A DNA stretch of 64,000 bases from Thiobacillus sp. GTDB taxonomy: Bacteria > Pseudomonadota > Gammaproteobacteria > Burkholderiales > Thiobacillaceae. The notes beneath the pieces were generated by a model. It searched no databases and was not told where the DNA came from. It saw nothing but the letters and a program-made list of their open reading frames with translations. Made by a program: the position numbers and the translations under genes. Below, in pieces: positions 17,161-25,884 of the stretch. Within the stretch, counting starts at the first letter, position 1, and the number at the start of each line of letters is the position of its first letter. Location: positions 59,317 to 123,316 of the forward strand of contig NZ_JAUYRI010000010.1 in the NCBI RefSeq assembly GCF_030696885.1, given 5' to 3'.

Positions 17161-19231
17161 CAGCGAATCCTGCCAAATCAGATTTCAATGCTTGCAGTGC
17201 AGGTGACCAATCTGAATCGGGCGACTGCCTGTACAAAGAAAACCCGGGGAACCAGATCGAATGCCTGCTTTCCGACATCGCCCGCCACTCCGGAGGGTGC
17301 GGCACCAGAATCCGGCATGGCTTACTGACACACGCACTCAAATGCATGTTCGTATTATCAACGCCAATGTAATCATCGAGAAAAGACAGAAGCGCCAGCA
17401 TATGTTCAATGTTGTTGTTCAGATAACTCAGATCGTGAATCGGCAAATCGACCGCCTGCCTGAGGTATTCAATATCCTCCCGTGATGGGTTGCGCTGCAA
17501 TATCAGGATGGTGGCCTGAACGCCTCGCAAAACATCAGCCAGCTCGGGCAAGGGTATTTCCCGGAAAGCCAAATTCGCTTGATCAGCTCTAGTCTGCTTG
17601 CTGCCCGCCCACCAGGTCACCCCGATGAAAGGCCCTTCACCCATTTTTTTCAATTCTTGTTGCACTGCGTCCATCGCGTCGGCAAGAACAGGTAAAGGGA
17701 TGGGAGCCGGAATCTGGTCGATTTCATTCACCTCCAGCAGGTAAGGCAAATCGCCCACAGAAAGGGTCGCATCGATGGACTCCAGCGCTTCATGCTCACC
17801 GACAACCTGATCGATAAAGGCGCAACGCGCTACCAGGCTGGCGATTTTTGGATCAGTCCGATACGCGATCCACGCACCCCGCGCCTTCAACAACGGGGCA
17901 AATCTAAGGAAAAATATCTCATCCCCTATCCCCTGATCCTTGACCAGCAAAAAGCGCTTTCCGTGCAGGTCATTCGCCAAGGCGTCTGGTGCGCTCCACG
18001 GCTTATCCCGCATGCTCGGTCGCGCGCGGTAATGCCGCCATCCCTCTGCCAGATTGCCCAAAAGCAGGCTCACCAGACTCAACGCCAACTGGGTCTCGAT
18101 ATTGTTGGGTTCAAGCGAAAGCGCCTTGCCAAAACAACTGGCGGCCTCCGTGTAATTGCCAAGCGCCTTTTGGGTGAGCCCCTGGTTGAAGTGAGCCTGC
18201 GCATGGTTCGGATTGATTTCCAGCGCCCGAATAAACTGCGCGTTGGCCTTGCTCTGCTCACCCAGCTCGTTTAGCGCGTATCCGAGGCTGATTCGAGCGT
18301 CGGGATTCAGGGGTGCGCTGCGCACCCCTTCCTCAAAACATCTCACCGCCGCTGCTGCATCGCCCAACTCCAGATGAATATTACCGAGCACCAGATGTGC
18401 TTCCGTGAAGTCCGGGGCAAGTTGCAATACCTTTTCGTAATATGGCGCGGCGTCCGAAAACTGTTTCTGCTGATAAGCCAGATGTCCCAGATTGGCCAGC
18501 GCACCCACGAAGTTGGGGTTGATTTGCAGCGCCTGACGAAAACAATCAGCAGCCCTGTTGTACTGCTCCATCTCCAGGAACAGATTCCCAAGATTAGCGT
18601 GGGCTTCAACGTAGCCCGGATCGATTTGCAAAGACGTCCGGATGGCCGTTTCGGCTTCAGCGTACTTTGCCTGGCGCATCAGCGCACCGCCGAGTCGATT
18701 GTGCGCTTCGGCATGCGTCGGCGCTTGCGCGATCACCTGGCGATAACACTGCACTGCGTTCTGAAACTGGCCATACTGCAGAGATAGCGCACCCTGATGC
18801 AACCACAGGTCGGTGAGATCCGGGGCGAGTTGCAGCGCGCGCTGATTAGCCGCAATCGCCTCTGCAAGCATGCCCCGGGATTGATACACCCCCCCCAGGA
18901 ACACCCAGGCTTCGGTGTAACCTTCATCGCACTTCACTGCAAGATTGGCGAAATGAGTGGCCTCATCCAGCCGCCCCTGCTGCCGCAGCAAATTGGCAAG
19001 ATTCAACTGGGCCTCGACAAACTGATCATCCAGTTCCACGGCACGGCGCAGATGGGCTTCCGCCGCTGCGGGTTGCGCCTGCTCCTGCTCGATCAGACCC
19101 AACATCATCCATGCATCCGCGTTGGCGGGGGCGTGTTGAGCAACCTCGGCGTAAAGCCGCTTGGCCTCATTGAGCTGGTTCCGCTCAAGCAGCGCATCGG
19201 CTTGCTCCAACAGGGCGTTAGCATCCATCAT
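17150..19231 (-). CDS. TPR protein with C-terminal glycosyltransferase-like (GT9/GT41-type) domain
   Basis: A protein of 693 residues. Residues about 1-400 are roughly eleven canonical 34-residue TPR units (for example AWVFLGGVYQSRGMLAEAIA). The C-terminal third starts with FLLVKDQGIGDEIFFLRFAP and ends with IGVDNTNMHLSACVSKPCRI and RHSIWFPGFSLYRQ. This is the GT-B-like domain often found after TPR repeats in environmental bacteria. No sulfotransferase motif is present. It sits between two TPR-sulfotransferase genes and may glycosylate or present a substrate to them. Catalytic activity is not proven by the motifs. Confidence 0.8.
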   Translation of the reverse strand: MMDANALLEQADALLERNQLNEAKRLYAEVAQHAPANADAWMMLGLIEQEQAQPAAAEAHLRRAVELDDQFVEAQLNLANLLRQQGRLDEATHFANLAVKCDEGYTEAWVFLGGVYQSRGMLAEAIAANQRALQLAPDLTDLWLHQGALSLQYGQFQNAVQCYRQVIAQAPTHAEAHNRLGGALMRQAKYAEAETAIRTSLQIDPGYVEAHANLGNLFLEMEQYNRAADCFRQALQINPNFVGALANLGHLAYQQKQFSDAAPYYEKVLQLAPDFTEAHLVLGNIHLELGDAAAAVRCFEEGVRSAPLNPDARISLGYALNELGEQSKANAQFIRALEINPNHAQAHFNQGLTQKALGNYTEAASCFGKALSLEPNNIETQLALSLVSLLLGNLAEGWRHYRARPSMRDKPWSAPDALANDLHGKRFLLVKDQGIGDEIFFLRFAPLLKARGAWIAYRTDPKIASLVARCAFIDQVVGEHEALESIDATLSVGDLPYLLEVNEIDQIPAPIPLPVLADAMDAVQQELKKMGEGPFIGVTWWAGSKQTRADQANLAFREIPLPELADVLRGVQATILILQRNPSREDIEYLRQAVDLPIHDLSYLNNNIEHMLALLSFLDDYIGVDNTNMHLSACVSKPCRILVPHPPEWRAMSESRHSIWFPGFSLYRQSPDSDWSPALQALKSDLAGFAERG

Positions 19232-19253
19232 CTTGTGACACGCAATTAACGGG

Positions 19254-21332
19254 TTATGGGTTTACGGACGGCTCGAGTGCAGCGATCAATGGCCCAAGAT
19301 GCGCCTCGTAATGCCGCCAGCGCTGAACCGATTTTTTATACAGGGGCTGCCTTACCTGATCGAAGCTGGCCGTGGCTACATCGCGCCGGGTTTCGTGGAA
19401 ACGCAGCACCCGCTCATCCCATTCCAGTTCGCAAAACTCGATCAACTGGCGGCTGACAGCTTCCTGATCATTGACCAGCGCTTCATATTCGACATTAAGA
19501 ATAGGGATTTTCAGCACCTTGTTCCAGTGCTGCATGAGTCGTTCATATTGTTTGTAGTAAGCACCCAATACACCGAGGTCGTAAGTGTAAGCATGAGCCG
19601 CAGTGAATTCCTGGGTGTAGCAGGACAAACAGGTATCGAGCGGGTCGCGGCTCACGTGGATAATCCGGGCGTGGGGGAACAACAACTGAATCAGCCCCAG
19701 GTGCATGAAATTCTGCGGCATTTTATCCACGATGCGAATCGCGTCTGCATTCAAACCCCGCAGGTGTTGTACATAGGTCAATGCTGCTTGCGTAAGCTCA
19801 TCGGCACCTGCATGCGTCAGGCACTGCGGATATTTCACCGGGGCATGGCGCCTGGCGAACGCGCCGGCAAGCTCCTGTATATCGCTTAGCTCCCCCGCCC
19901 CAAAAACACTGCGATGGCTGGCCAGAACCTGCTCCAGCAGGCTGGTGCCGGAGCGTGGCATGCCCACAATGAATACAGGCAAGCTGGAAGCACACTGACT
20001 GCGGGGCGCGGACGACAGAAAATCCGCATTGAATGTTGCAATCAACTGGCTGACTACGTGTTCGTACCGCGACAAATCAAAGCTGCCGACCTTGAGCGCA
20101 TTTGATTGCTGAAAATGCGCAAAAGCCAGGTCATAGCGATTTGTCTCGTCGTAAATCCGCCCCAGAGCCGCATGAATCTGTTGCCGTTCGGTTTTATCCA
20201 ACCGATCTTTCAGCAACGATTCCTCCAGCATGTTGACCGTGTCATCAGACTGCCCCAGACGGGTGGCCGCCTCGGCAAAAACAAGTTTGGCCTTGGCTTT
20301 GGCCGCGCCACTCTGGATAAGGGGCTTTAGCAAGGCGTGACATCCTTGATAATCCCCTTGCTTGATCAAGATACGCCCCCTAGTGCCCAGCACCTCGGTA
20401 AAGCCCGGATCATGAGACAAAGCCAGGTCACAATGAGCGACCGCTTCGTCGTATTGGCCAAGAAACTCCAGGACTGTCGCCAGCATTTGATGTAGGGGCG
20501 CGCTCTCCGGCTTGCGTGCCAGCGCTTGCCTGCACAAATGGGCGGCGCCGGTAAAATCTCCCTTGGTCTGTAGGATCAAGCCGAGGTTGGCATACGCTTC
20601 CGGGGCAGCATCCGGCGATTCCAGGGCCTGTCGATAACTGCGCTCAGCCTGAATGTGGTCGTCCAGCGCCATATATGCATTGCCCAGTTCGTTATGGGCT
20701 CTGGCGTTGCAAGGTGCACGCGCCAGGATATCCCGATAACAGGCGGCCGCCTGCTCATAGTGCGCGAGCCGGGCATACGTCGCCGCCAGCTCCATCTCGA
20801 CCTCAATCAATCCCGGATGTCGGGTCAATATCTGGCGAAACTGTCTGACCGCCTCATCAAGCTTGTTTTGCGCACGCAAGGCATGCGCCAATTGAACACC
20901 TGCCTGAACTGACTCAGGGTCAAGGCTCAAAGCCTTGTGTGCGCCGTTCTCAGCTTCGGCGTGATTGTTCAACGAGCCCTGCACAGCGGCCAGCAGAACC
21001 CAGGCTTCGGCATACCGGGGGTCGAGAGCAAGCGCCTTTTTCGCATACTCAAGCGCCTCAGCGACATGGCCTGCACCCAGCGCAAGTTTACCCAGATGCA
21101 AACAGGGATCGGCATACGCGGAATCCAGTTCGAGTGCCCGTTGCAGATGCAGGCGTGCGCCCGCCTTGTCGTCCAGCTCCATCTGGGTGACGCCACGCAT
21201 CATCCAGACTTCCGGGTCCCCGGGCGTCAGCTCACAAAGTCGGGCAAACAATGCATGGGCCTCATGGAACCGGCTGGCATCCACCAACGCCCAGGCCTGG
21301 TCGGCCAATGAGTCGATATCAGTTTGCTGCAT
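19254..21332 (-). CDS. TPR protein with C-terminal sulfotransferase domain
   Basis: A protein of 692 residues. TPR repeats fill residues 1 to about 400. The C-terminal domain has the 5'-PAPS loop PVFIVGMPRSGTSLLEQVLA (about 460) and the 3'-phosphate motif ARIIHVSRDPLDTCLSCY (about 565). These resemble the large family of TPR-linked sulfotransferases related to tyrosylprotein sulfotransferase. The target could be protein tyrosine or a sugar. It is downstream of a PEP-CTERM gene and separated from it by that gene's terminator. Confidence 0.87.
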   Translation of the reverse strand: MQQTDIDSLADQAWALVDASRFHEAHALFARLCELTPGDPEVWMMRGVTQMELDDKAGARLHLQRALELDSAYADPCLHLGKLALGAGHVAEALEYAKKALALDPRYAEAWVLLAAVQGSLNNHAEAENGAHKALSLDPESVQAGVQLAHALRAQNKLDEAVRQFRQILTRHPGLIEVEMELAATYARLAHYEQAAACYRDILARAPCNARAHNELGNAYMALDDHIQAERSYRQALESPDAAPEAYANLGLILQTKGDFTGAAHLCRQALARKPESAPLHQMLATVLEFLGQYDEAVAHCDLALSHDPGFTEVLGTRGRILIKQGDYQGCHALLKPLIQSGAAKAKAKLVFAEAATRLGQSDDTVNMLEESLLKDRLDKTERQQIHAALGRIYDETNRYDLAFAHFQQSNALKVGSFDLSRYEHVVSQLIATFNADFLSSAPRSQCASSLPVFIVGMPRSGTSLLEQVLASHRSVFGAGELSDIQELAGAFARRHAPVKYPQCLTHAGADELTQAALTYVQHLRGLNADAIRIVDKMPQNFMHLGLIQLLFPHARIIHVSRDPLDTCLSCYTQEFTAAHAYTYDLGVLGAYYKQYERLMQHWNKVLKIPILNVEYEALVNDQEAVSRQLIEFCELEWDERVLRFHETRRDVATASFDQVRQPLYKKSVQRWRHYEAHLGPLIAALEPSVNP

Positions 21333-21356
21333 GGTTATCCGGCACAACACAACCAA

Positions 21357-21391
21357 TCAAAAAAGCCGACACCCCAAAGGGTGTCGGCTTC
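21357..21391 (-). terminator. terminator after the PEP-CTERM gene at 21422
   Basis: GCCGACACCC and GGGTGTCGGC form a 10-12 bp stem with a CCAAA loop. TTTTTT follows on the minus strand. Confidence 0.88.
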
Positions 21392-21421
21392 AAGATGCTA
21401 CGAAATTGCTTTGGCAAATTA

Positions 21422-22153
21422 CTAGACGGAACGGCGACGGCGGGCAACCACGGCGCCAACCAGGCCCAGACCGGCCAGCATCATGCCGTAGGTGGAAGCC
21501 TCGGGGATGGGCGCAGCAGTGGAGATGGTGCCTTCCAGCACCCAGCGTGCGGTCTGGGTAGTATAGGACTGCGACGGATCGTCAGCCGTCGTGATGTCAT
21601 GCTGGAACGACAGGCGGAAAGCATATTCGTCGGAACCCGTCTTGATGAAGTTGAGCACATTCGGGGCGGCATCAGGCGACTGCGCGAAGTTGAAATTCGC
21701 ACCAACGTAGTAACCAGCCCAGTCAAAGTTGGAAATGATCAGGTCGGAACCGGAAAGAACCGTACCGACTGCTGCCGCATCAGCTGCAGCGCTGGTGGAC
21801 CAGGTGATGGCGCCCGAACCCGGAACAACCACACCACCGTTCACTTTTGCATTGAAGGGCTGGAAATCAGCACCGGCAAACGAAAAACCGGATGTGAATT
21901 GCAGCGGCGCGCCGCCCGACATGTTGATCATGCCGCCGTTCAAGTCACCAAACCAAAGACTTGCGCCGGTGTACGTGGTCGTGTTGATATTGCCGAAACG
22001 GAAAGCACCTTCTCTCCCATCAGTACCCAGCGCGTTGGTAGTAGCGTTAATGGTGTCAGCAATCTGCACGCTGGTCACGCTCAAAGCGTAGGCGCCATTC
22101 GCGGCCATCGCCATCGCGACTGCTGCAGCAATTTTTGTCATCTTGAAATTCAT
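21422..22153 (-). CDS. PEP-CTERM sorting domain protein (1)
   Basis: A secreted protein of 243 residues. It has an N-terminal signal peptide (KIAAAVAMAMAANGAYA), an extracellular middle rich in Asn/Thr/Gly and a C-terminal sorting signal PIPEASTYGMMLAGLGLVG followed by RRRR. That signal combines a PEP-like motif, a hydrophobic helix and an arginine cluster, and is the expected substrate of XrtB. A GAGGAG ribosome binding site precedes the ATG. It has its own sigma-54 promoter (22267-22282), enhancer-like box (22378-22395) and terminator, so it is an independent unit in the cluster. The middle domain is not recognised. Confidence 0.9.
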   Translation of the reverse strand: MNFKMTKIAAAVAMAMAANGAYALSVTSVQIADTINATTNALGTDGREGAFRFGNINTTTYTGASLWFGDLNGGMINMSGGAPLQFTSGFSFAGADFQPFNAKVNGGVVVPGSGAITWSTSAAADAAAVGTVLSGSDLIISNFDWAGYYVGANFNFAQSPDAAPNVLNFIKTGSDEYAFRLSFQHDITTADDPSQSYTTQTARWVLEGTISTAAPIPEASTYGMMLAGLGLVGAVVARRRRSV

Positions 22154-22266
22154 TGTGTATCTCCTCTAGTCGTGTAGAAAGTATCGATCGATCAAACAAC
22201 TACATCCTCCTGCCACCCGGTGCGATACGCTGCACCGTACAAAATGCTTTGCGGCCCTGCCTGTTT

Positions 22267-22282
22267 AGCAATGGCCGTACCA
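22267..22282 (-). promoter_or_regulatory. sigma-54 promoter of PEP-CTERM gene 1
   Basis: The minus strand reads TGGTACGGCCATTGCT against the consensus TGGCACG-N4-TTGCW, with one mismatch. It is 114 nt before the start codon, and the PEP-CTERM box lies 96 bp further upstream. Confidence 0.8.
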
Positions 22283-22357
22283 GCTTTGTTGGATAATTAT
22301 TTATGGCCATCGAATCAATCGTTTAAGGATTCGGTGCTGCGGCTCTGCAGAACGTAC

Positions 22358-22376
22358 TGGTAGTTTCGAACTACCA
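22358..22376. promoter_or_regulatory. dyad TGGTAGTT-TCG-AACTACCA
   Basis: A perfect 8-bp inverted repeat around TCG, immediately next to the PEP-CTERM box and about 80 bp upstream of the sigma-54 promoter. It is a candidate activator site specific to this locus, as it is not found at the other PEP-CTERM promoters. Confidence 0.45.
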
Positions 22377-22377
22377 C

Positions 22378-22395
22378 TGTAAAAAAATCCGACAC
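22378..22395. promoter_or_regulatory. PEP-CTERM box (enhancer-like element), copy 1
   Basis: TGTAAAAAAATCCGACAC. The same 17-18 nt element recurs at 25753, 27431 and 29320, each time 85-96 bp upstream of a sigma-54 promoter leading to PEP-CTERM genes. Ends TGT...ACA are symmetric, as expected for a dimeric Fis-type HTH activator. Confidence 0.75.
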
Positions 22396-22714
22396 CTGGG
22401 ATGCAAAAAAATAGGCTGATGCAGTTAAATGGGCTCGAATCACCGGCAGAATTTCCTTATACCAGCGGATAATAGTCTTTTGATTCAATATATTGGTACC
22501 TTATTACCATCCGCCAAGCCATGTGTAAAATTTATCGACACAACGGCAATCATTAATTTAATTAATACATGTATAAACATACGCCCCACACCCGGGCCCA
22601 TCTGATAGGACCGGGCATTGGGTAACGCAGCCTTCGCAGGGCGTCGCGGATCGGGAGTTTTGCTGTGCGGGCAATGCGGTCGCTGTCCCGATCCATCCGG
22701 GCCAGCCTGCATTA

Positions 22715-22979
22715 GCATGGACGTTGGCAAGGGATTGCCAACCTACGTATGTCTGTACGCGTTCTGATCGCGCCAGACGACGGCGAGGGTCTTGCCGATG
22801 ATCATCAGGTCAGGTCGAACACCCGCGAGCAGCCGTAGGGCGGGAATCCTTTCCCGCCGCTTGGACGGTTGTGGCGCATGGACGTTGGCAAGGGATTGCC
22901 AACCTATGTATGTCAGTACGCGTTCTGATCGCGCCAGACGACCGCCAGAGTCTTGCCGATGATCATCAGGTCGAACACC
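22715..22979. repeat. tandem partial duplication with REP-like hairpins
   Basis: Segments 22715-22823 and 22876-22979 are near-identical copies. Each has a TTGGCAA/TTGCCAA hairpin next to GTAG (ATAG in the second), then the last 60-odd nt of the glycosyl-transferase gene. The second copy is the live gene end and the first is a downstream duplicate with a 5-nt insertion. Between them lies another GTAG-plus-hairpin (GGCGGGAA/TTCCCGCC, about 22836-22859) in the opposite orientation. Confidence 0.8.
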
Positions 22980-24295
22980 AGCGACCAGTTGCGCATGTAA
23001 TCGATGTCGTACTGGATGCGGGCGCGCATCTTGTCGAGGGTTTCGGTTTCGCCTCGCAGGCCGTTGACCTGGGCCCAGCCGGTGATGCCGGGCTTGACCT
23101 TGTGGCGCAGCATGTAGCCCTTGATGAGCTTGCGGTACTGCTCGTTGTGGGCGACGGCGTGCGGGCGCGGGCCGACGACGCTCATGCGGCCCTGCAAGAC
23201 GTTGATGAACTGCGGCAGCTCGTCGAGCGAGGTGCGGCGGATAAAGGCGCCGAAACGGGTGATGCGCGGGTCGCAGCGGCCGGCCTGCTTGATGACCTCG
23301 CCATCGTCGCAGACACGCATGGAGCGGAATTTGTAGACCAGGATTTCCTGGCCGTCGAGGCCGTAGCGGCGCTGCTTGAAGATGATGGGGCCGGGGGACG
23401 ACAGTTTGACGCCGGCGGCCACGATCAGCAGCAAGGGCCAGATCAGTAGCAGGATGAGGCTGGCGATGACGACGTCGCTGATGCGCTTGCCGATGCCGGA
23501 GACGCCGAGGGTGGGCGTTTCGGTGAGCGCCACCACGGGCATGCCGTGGATGTGGTCGACCCGGGCCTGGATCAGGTCGGACACGAAAATGTCCGGCACA
23601 AAATAGACCGAGGTGGTGGTGTCGCGCAGGGCGTCGAGCAGGTTCAGGGTGCGCGGCTGGGCGGCCATGGGCAGCGTGATGTAGACGAGGTCGATGCCGT
23701 TGCTGTTCACATAGCTCGGGATGTCGTCGAGCTTGCCGAGCAGTTTTTTGGGGTCGACCAGTTCGGTGCGGTCCATACTGCGGTCGTCAAAGAAGCCGAT
23801 CACGTCGACGCCGAGCGAGCTGTCGTTGGCAAAGCGGCCGCGCAGTTCGGTGCCCAACTGCCCTGCCCCGACAATGATGGCGCGGCGGCGCCCGCCTTCC
23901 AGCAGCAGCAGGCGCGGCAGCAGCCGGCGCACCACGCGGTGGGCGAAGTACATGGCCACCGGTGTGGCCAGCACCCAGGCCAGCACCAGATCGGGCGGGA
24001 ACCAGTCGAGGTAGCCGGAGGAATAGCCAAACAGCAGGATCAGCCCGGCCAGAAAGATCCAGGGCATGATGACCTCGTTCCAGAAGGCGCGCAGCGTCAC
24101 TTCGGGCCATTTTCCGGGGAAGGTCAGTGTAAAAACGATCAGCGCCAGAATGGGATACGGCCCGCGAAACGGCTCGCCAAATACCACGGTGCAGGCGATC
24201 AGGACCAGCACGGCCACAAAGGGGTCGAGCAGGATCTTGGTTAGCGACACAACGGAAAGTTGCTGGCGGAATAGCCACTGATTGTGGTTTGTCAT
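22913..24295 (-). CDS. undecaprenyl-phosphate sugar phosphotransferase (WcaJ-type polyprenyl glycosylphosphotransferase)
   Basis: A protein of 460 residues. Four N-terminal membrane segments are followed by a Rossmann-like CoA-binding-type domain (RRRAIIVGAGQLGTELRGRF, about 135-155). Then come a fifth membrane helix and the bacterial sugar transferase domain with SSPGPIIFKQRRYGLDG, VYKFRSMR, TSLDELPQF and VGPRPHAV. It starts assembly of the exopolysaccharide by loading hexose-1-phosphate on undecaprenyl phosphate. It is the most upstream biosynthetic gene of the cluster. Its 3' end has been duplicated just downstream. Confidence 0.93.
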   Translation of the reverse strand: MTNHNQWLFRQQLSVVSLTKILLDPFVAVLVLIACTVVFGEPFRGPYPILALIVFTLTFPGKWPEVTLRAFWNEVIMPWIFLAGLILLFGYSSGYLDWFPPDLVLAWVLATPVAMYFAHRVVRRLLPRLLLLEGGRRRAIIVGAGQLGTELRGRFANDSSLGVDVIGFFDDRSMDRTELVDPKKLLGKLDDIPSYVNSNGIDLVYITLPMAAQPRTLNLLDALRDTTTSVYFVPDIFVSDLIQARVDHIHGMPVVALTETPTLGVSGIGKRISDVVIASLILLLIWPLLLIVAAGVKLSSPGPIIFKQRRYGLDGQEILVYKFRSMRVCDDGEVIKQAGRCDPRITRFGAFIRRTSLDELPQFINVLQGRMSVVGPRPHAVAHNEQYRKLIKGYMLRHKVKPGITGWAQVNGLRGETETLDKMRARIQYDIDYMRNWSLVFDLMIIGKTLAVVWRDQNAY

Positions 24296-24466
24296 TGCTC
24301 CTGGCGCACCGCAGGGATGCGTTTTTTATTACTTATCGGGTCAGGCCGCCCGCCGTTTGTTTGCCTGGTGGCCAGACCTGATGGGTCATTATGCTACATC
24401 CATACCATATTCCAGCAACATATATACCAAGCCTTATGATGGGCCACCCTACCTGCGCCGCGAAAC

Positions 24467-24556
24467 TCAATCCGGCCAACGCGTGCGGCGGTGCGCCATG
24501 AATCCAACCTACCCTAATCCATCCGGCATCATGGCGCAGGTTTGTGTCTTGGGAAT
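24467..24556 (-). pseudogene. decayed PEP-CTERM C-terminal fragment
   Basis: On the minus strand this segment can be read PKTQTCAMMPDGLG-stop-VGFMAHRRTRW. It lines up with VPEAETYAMMLVGLGLVGFM and the following VRRRTRL of the intact gene 260 nt upstream. The DNA copies align at about 24475-24555 and 24740-24818. An in-frame TAG and loss of the PEP motif show it is dead. No matching N-terminal part was found. Confidence 0.7.
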
Positions 24557-24684
24557 GACGGCGAGAATGCCCCCCCACACAGCATCGATCCGGGTATGCA
24601 GGCTCAGGTGCGAGATTCGGCGAACTCGATGGGTGAAGACGATGGTCCCGGGCCAGCATTGCCGCACCGCGTTTCAGGCCGAAT

Positions 24685-24712
24685 CAAAAAAAAACGGCCC
24701 CGGAGGGGGCCG
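24685..24712 (-). terminator. terminator after PEP-CTERM gene 2
   Basis: CGGCCCC and GGGGCCG form the stem with a short loop. A run of nine T follows on the minus strand, 20 nt after the stop codon. Confidence 0.9.
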
Positions 24713-24733
24713 CGATACCCACGGAGATGAAGT

Positions 24734-25552
24734 TCAGGCTAGCAAACGCGTGCGGCGCCGAACCATGAAGCCGACCAGCCCCAGGCCAACCAGCATCATG
24801 GCGTAGGTTTCGGCTTCGGGGACCGCCAGCGTGGCATAGCCATCGGCGGCAAATTTGTAATCACCCGCATCCGCGGTGTTACCGAGAACACTGGGCACAT
24901 CGCTCAAAAAGCTTGCATCCGCTGAATTTCCAAGGCGCAATGTAAAAATCCCGTCTGCAGTGGCGATGGTGTCAGGATCGAACACAGCAGCATCGAAACT
25001 GGTGACCTGGACAGTGATGTCGTTCGCGCCAAAGATCGCACTGCCAAAGGTCGCCGCTACCCCGCCCCCGCCGGTGACGGTGCCACTCATGATGACTTCG
25101 CCGTTCGTAAAACCGCTATCCGTCGTGTAGTCGCGGTCCGGGTATGTATCGCGATAGATCGTGAAACTGCCGCCATTCTGGATCACCGTCGAAGCGGTAT
25201 TCGGGTCGATTTGCGTCGTTGTCTGCGAGAAATTGGCGACCACCGTCAACTCATAGGTGGTGTTCAGATTGGCCGCCAGCACCAGGACACTATTCAGTTC
25301 GTGATTGGTGACAAACGATTGGAAGTAGCCATTCAGGGTGGACACGTTACCCACCACACTGGTTGTTTCCAGCAACACCACACCCGTGCCAAAGTCATAG
25401 GTACTGAACGGGCCAACCACATCTTCGTCCCCCTCAGGACTCCCGGCCGTATAGTCGGCAGTACCAATCCAGTTGGGTGCCGCTTGCGCGGACTGAACGA
25501 CAAAACTTGACGCGGCCAATAGCGAAGCCAGCAAAACGTTCTTACGATTCAT
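24734..25552 (-). CDS. PEP-CTERM sorting domain protein (2), PepA-like
   Basis: A protein of 272 residues from the ATG at 25552 with an AAGGAGGGG ribosome binding site. Signal peptide MNRKNVLLASLLAASSFVVQ, cleaved after AQA. The long beta-rich middle contains WIGTADYTAGSPEGDEDVVG and several Gly/Asn/Thr-rich strands. The C-terminal signal is AVPEAETYAMMLVGLGLVGF then RRRTR. The N-terminus and overall layout recall the flocculation-associated PEP-CTERM protein PepA of floc-forming betaproteobacteria, a comparison made from memory. It has its own sigma-54 promoter, box and terminator. It is unrelated in its middle to PEP-CTERM proteins 3-5. Confidence 0.88.
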   Translation of the reverse strand: MNRKNVLLASLLAASSFVVQSAQAAPNWIGTADYTAGSPEGDEDVVGPFSTYDFGTGVVLLETTSVVGNVSTLNGYFQSFVTNHELNSVLVLAANLNTTYELTVVANFSQTTTQIDPNTASTVIQNGGSFTIYRDTYPDRDYTTDSGFTNGEVIMSGTVTGGGGVAATFGSAIFGANDITVQVTSFDAAVFDPDTIATADGIFTLRLGNSADASFLSDVPSVLGNTADAGDYKFAADGYATLAVPEAETYAMMLVGLGLVGFMVRRRTRLLA

Positions 25553-25651
25553 CACCCCTCCTTCACACACACGTTTTATGCCATTTCATGAGCATGCTTA
25601 GAAATGGAAGTGGGCCTGTACAGACACCGTCTTACGAGGCAAAGACCGTTT

Positions 25652-25667
25652 AGCAAAAAACGCACCA
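25652..25667 (-). promoter_or_regulatory. sigma-54 promoter of PEP-CTERM gene 2
   Basis: The minus strand reads TGGTGCGTTTTTTGCT. TGG, CG and TTGCT match the consensus, and the -24/-12 spacing is correct. It is about 100 nt before the start codon. Confidence 0.75.
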
Positions 25668-25752
25668 GATCGCGTAGACATTTCATACCAGATTGATTGC
25701 TCGAAAAAACTTATCGTTTTCTCACTCGCCGATAAATTCCATCCATCACGAA

Positions 25753-25770
25753 TGTAAAAAAAACCGACAG
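25753..25770. promoter_or_regulatory. PEP-CTERM box, copy 2
   Basis: TGTAAAAAAAACCGACAG, 86 bp upstream of the sigma-54 promoter at 25652-25667. Confidence 0.75.
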
Positions 25771-25785
25771 CCAAAGGGCTGCCGG
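25756..25785 (-). terminator. terminator downstream of PEP-CTERM gene 3
   Basis: ACCGGCAGCC and GGCTGTCGGT pair with one mismatch around CTTT, followed by eight T on the minus strand. It follows a separate perfect 11-bp hairpin right after the gene's stop codon. Confidence 0.8.
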
Positions 25786-25884
25786 TATGTAGGTCCTCCT
25801 GTGCGGCACAAGGAACACCCAATCAAGCATGCACCAATGCAAACGGCTCCCATCGGGAGCCGTTTGCATGCATTTGCCTATCGA

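Larger units (their letters stand above)
22154..22912. other. long regulatory and repeat-rich intergenic region
   Basis: These 760 nt without a gene hold, from left to right, the PEP-CTERM leader, the sigma-54 promoter, a dyad and the PEP-CTERM box. Beyond about 22400 lie REP-like hairpins and a duplicated piece of the 3' end of the glycosyl-transferase gene. Nothing recognisable is seen in 22400-22710. Confidence 0.7.
24296..24733. other. intergenic region with a decayed PEP-CTERM tail and a terminator
   Basis: These 438 nt separate the sugar-transferase gene from PEP-CTERM gene 2. They contain the pseudogene fragment at 24467-24556 and the terminator at 24685-24712. No clear promoter for the sugar-transferase gene was seen. 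Confidence 0.6.
25553..25884. other. intergenic region between PEP-CTERM genes 2 and 3
   Basis: Holds the sigma-54 promoter and PEP-CTERM box of gene 2 and two hairpins downstream of gene 3. The hairpins are AAACGGCTCCC/GGGAGCCGTTT at about 25841-25866 and the T-run terminator at 25756-25785. The box overlaps the T run of that terminator. Confidence 0.75.

Noticed and set aside
25841..25866. Perfect hairpin after PEP-CTERM gene 3 as the main terminator
   Set aside because: It has no T run on the minus strand. The hairpin with eight T further on is the better terminator, and this one may be only a stabilising structure.
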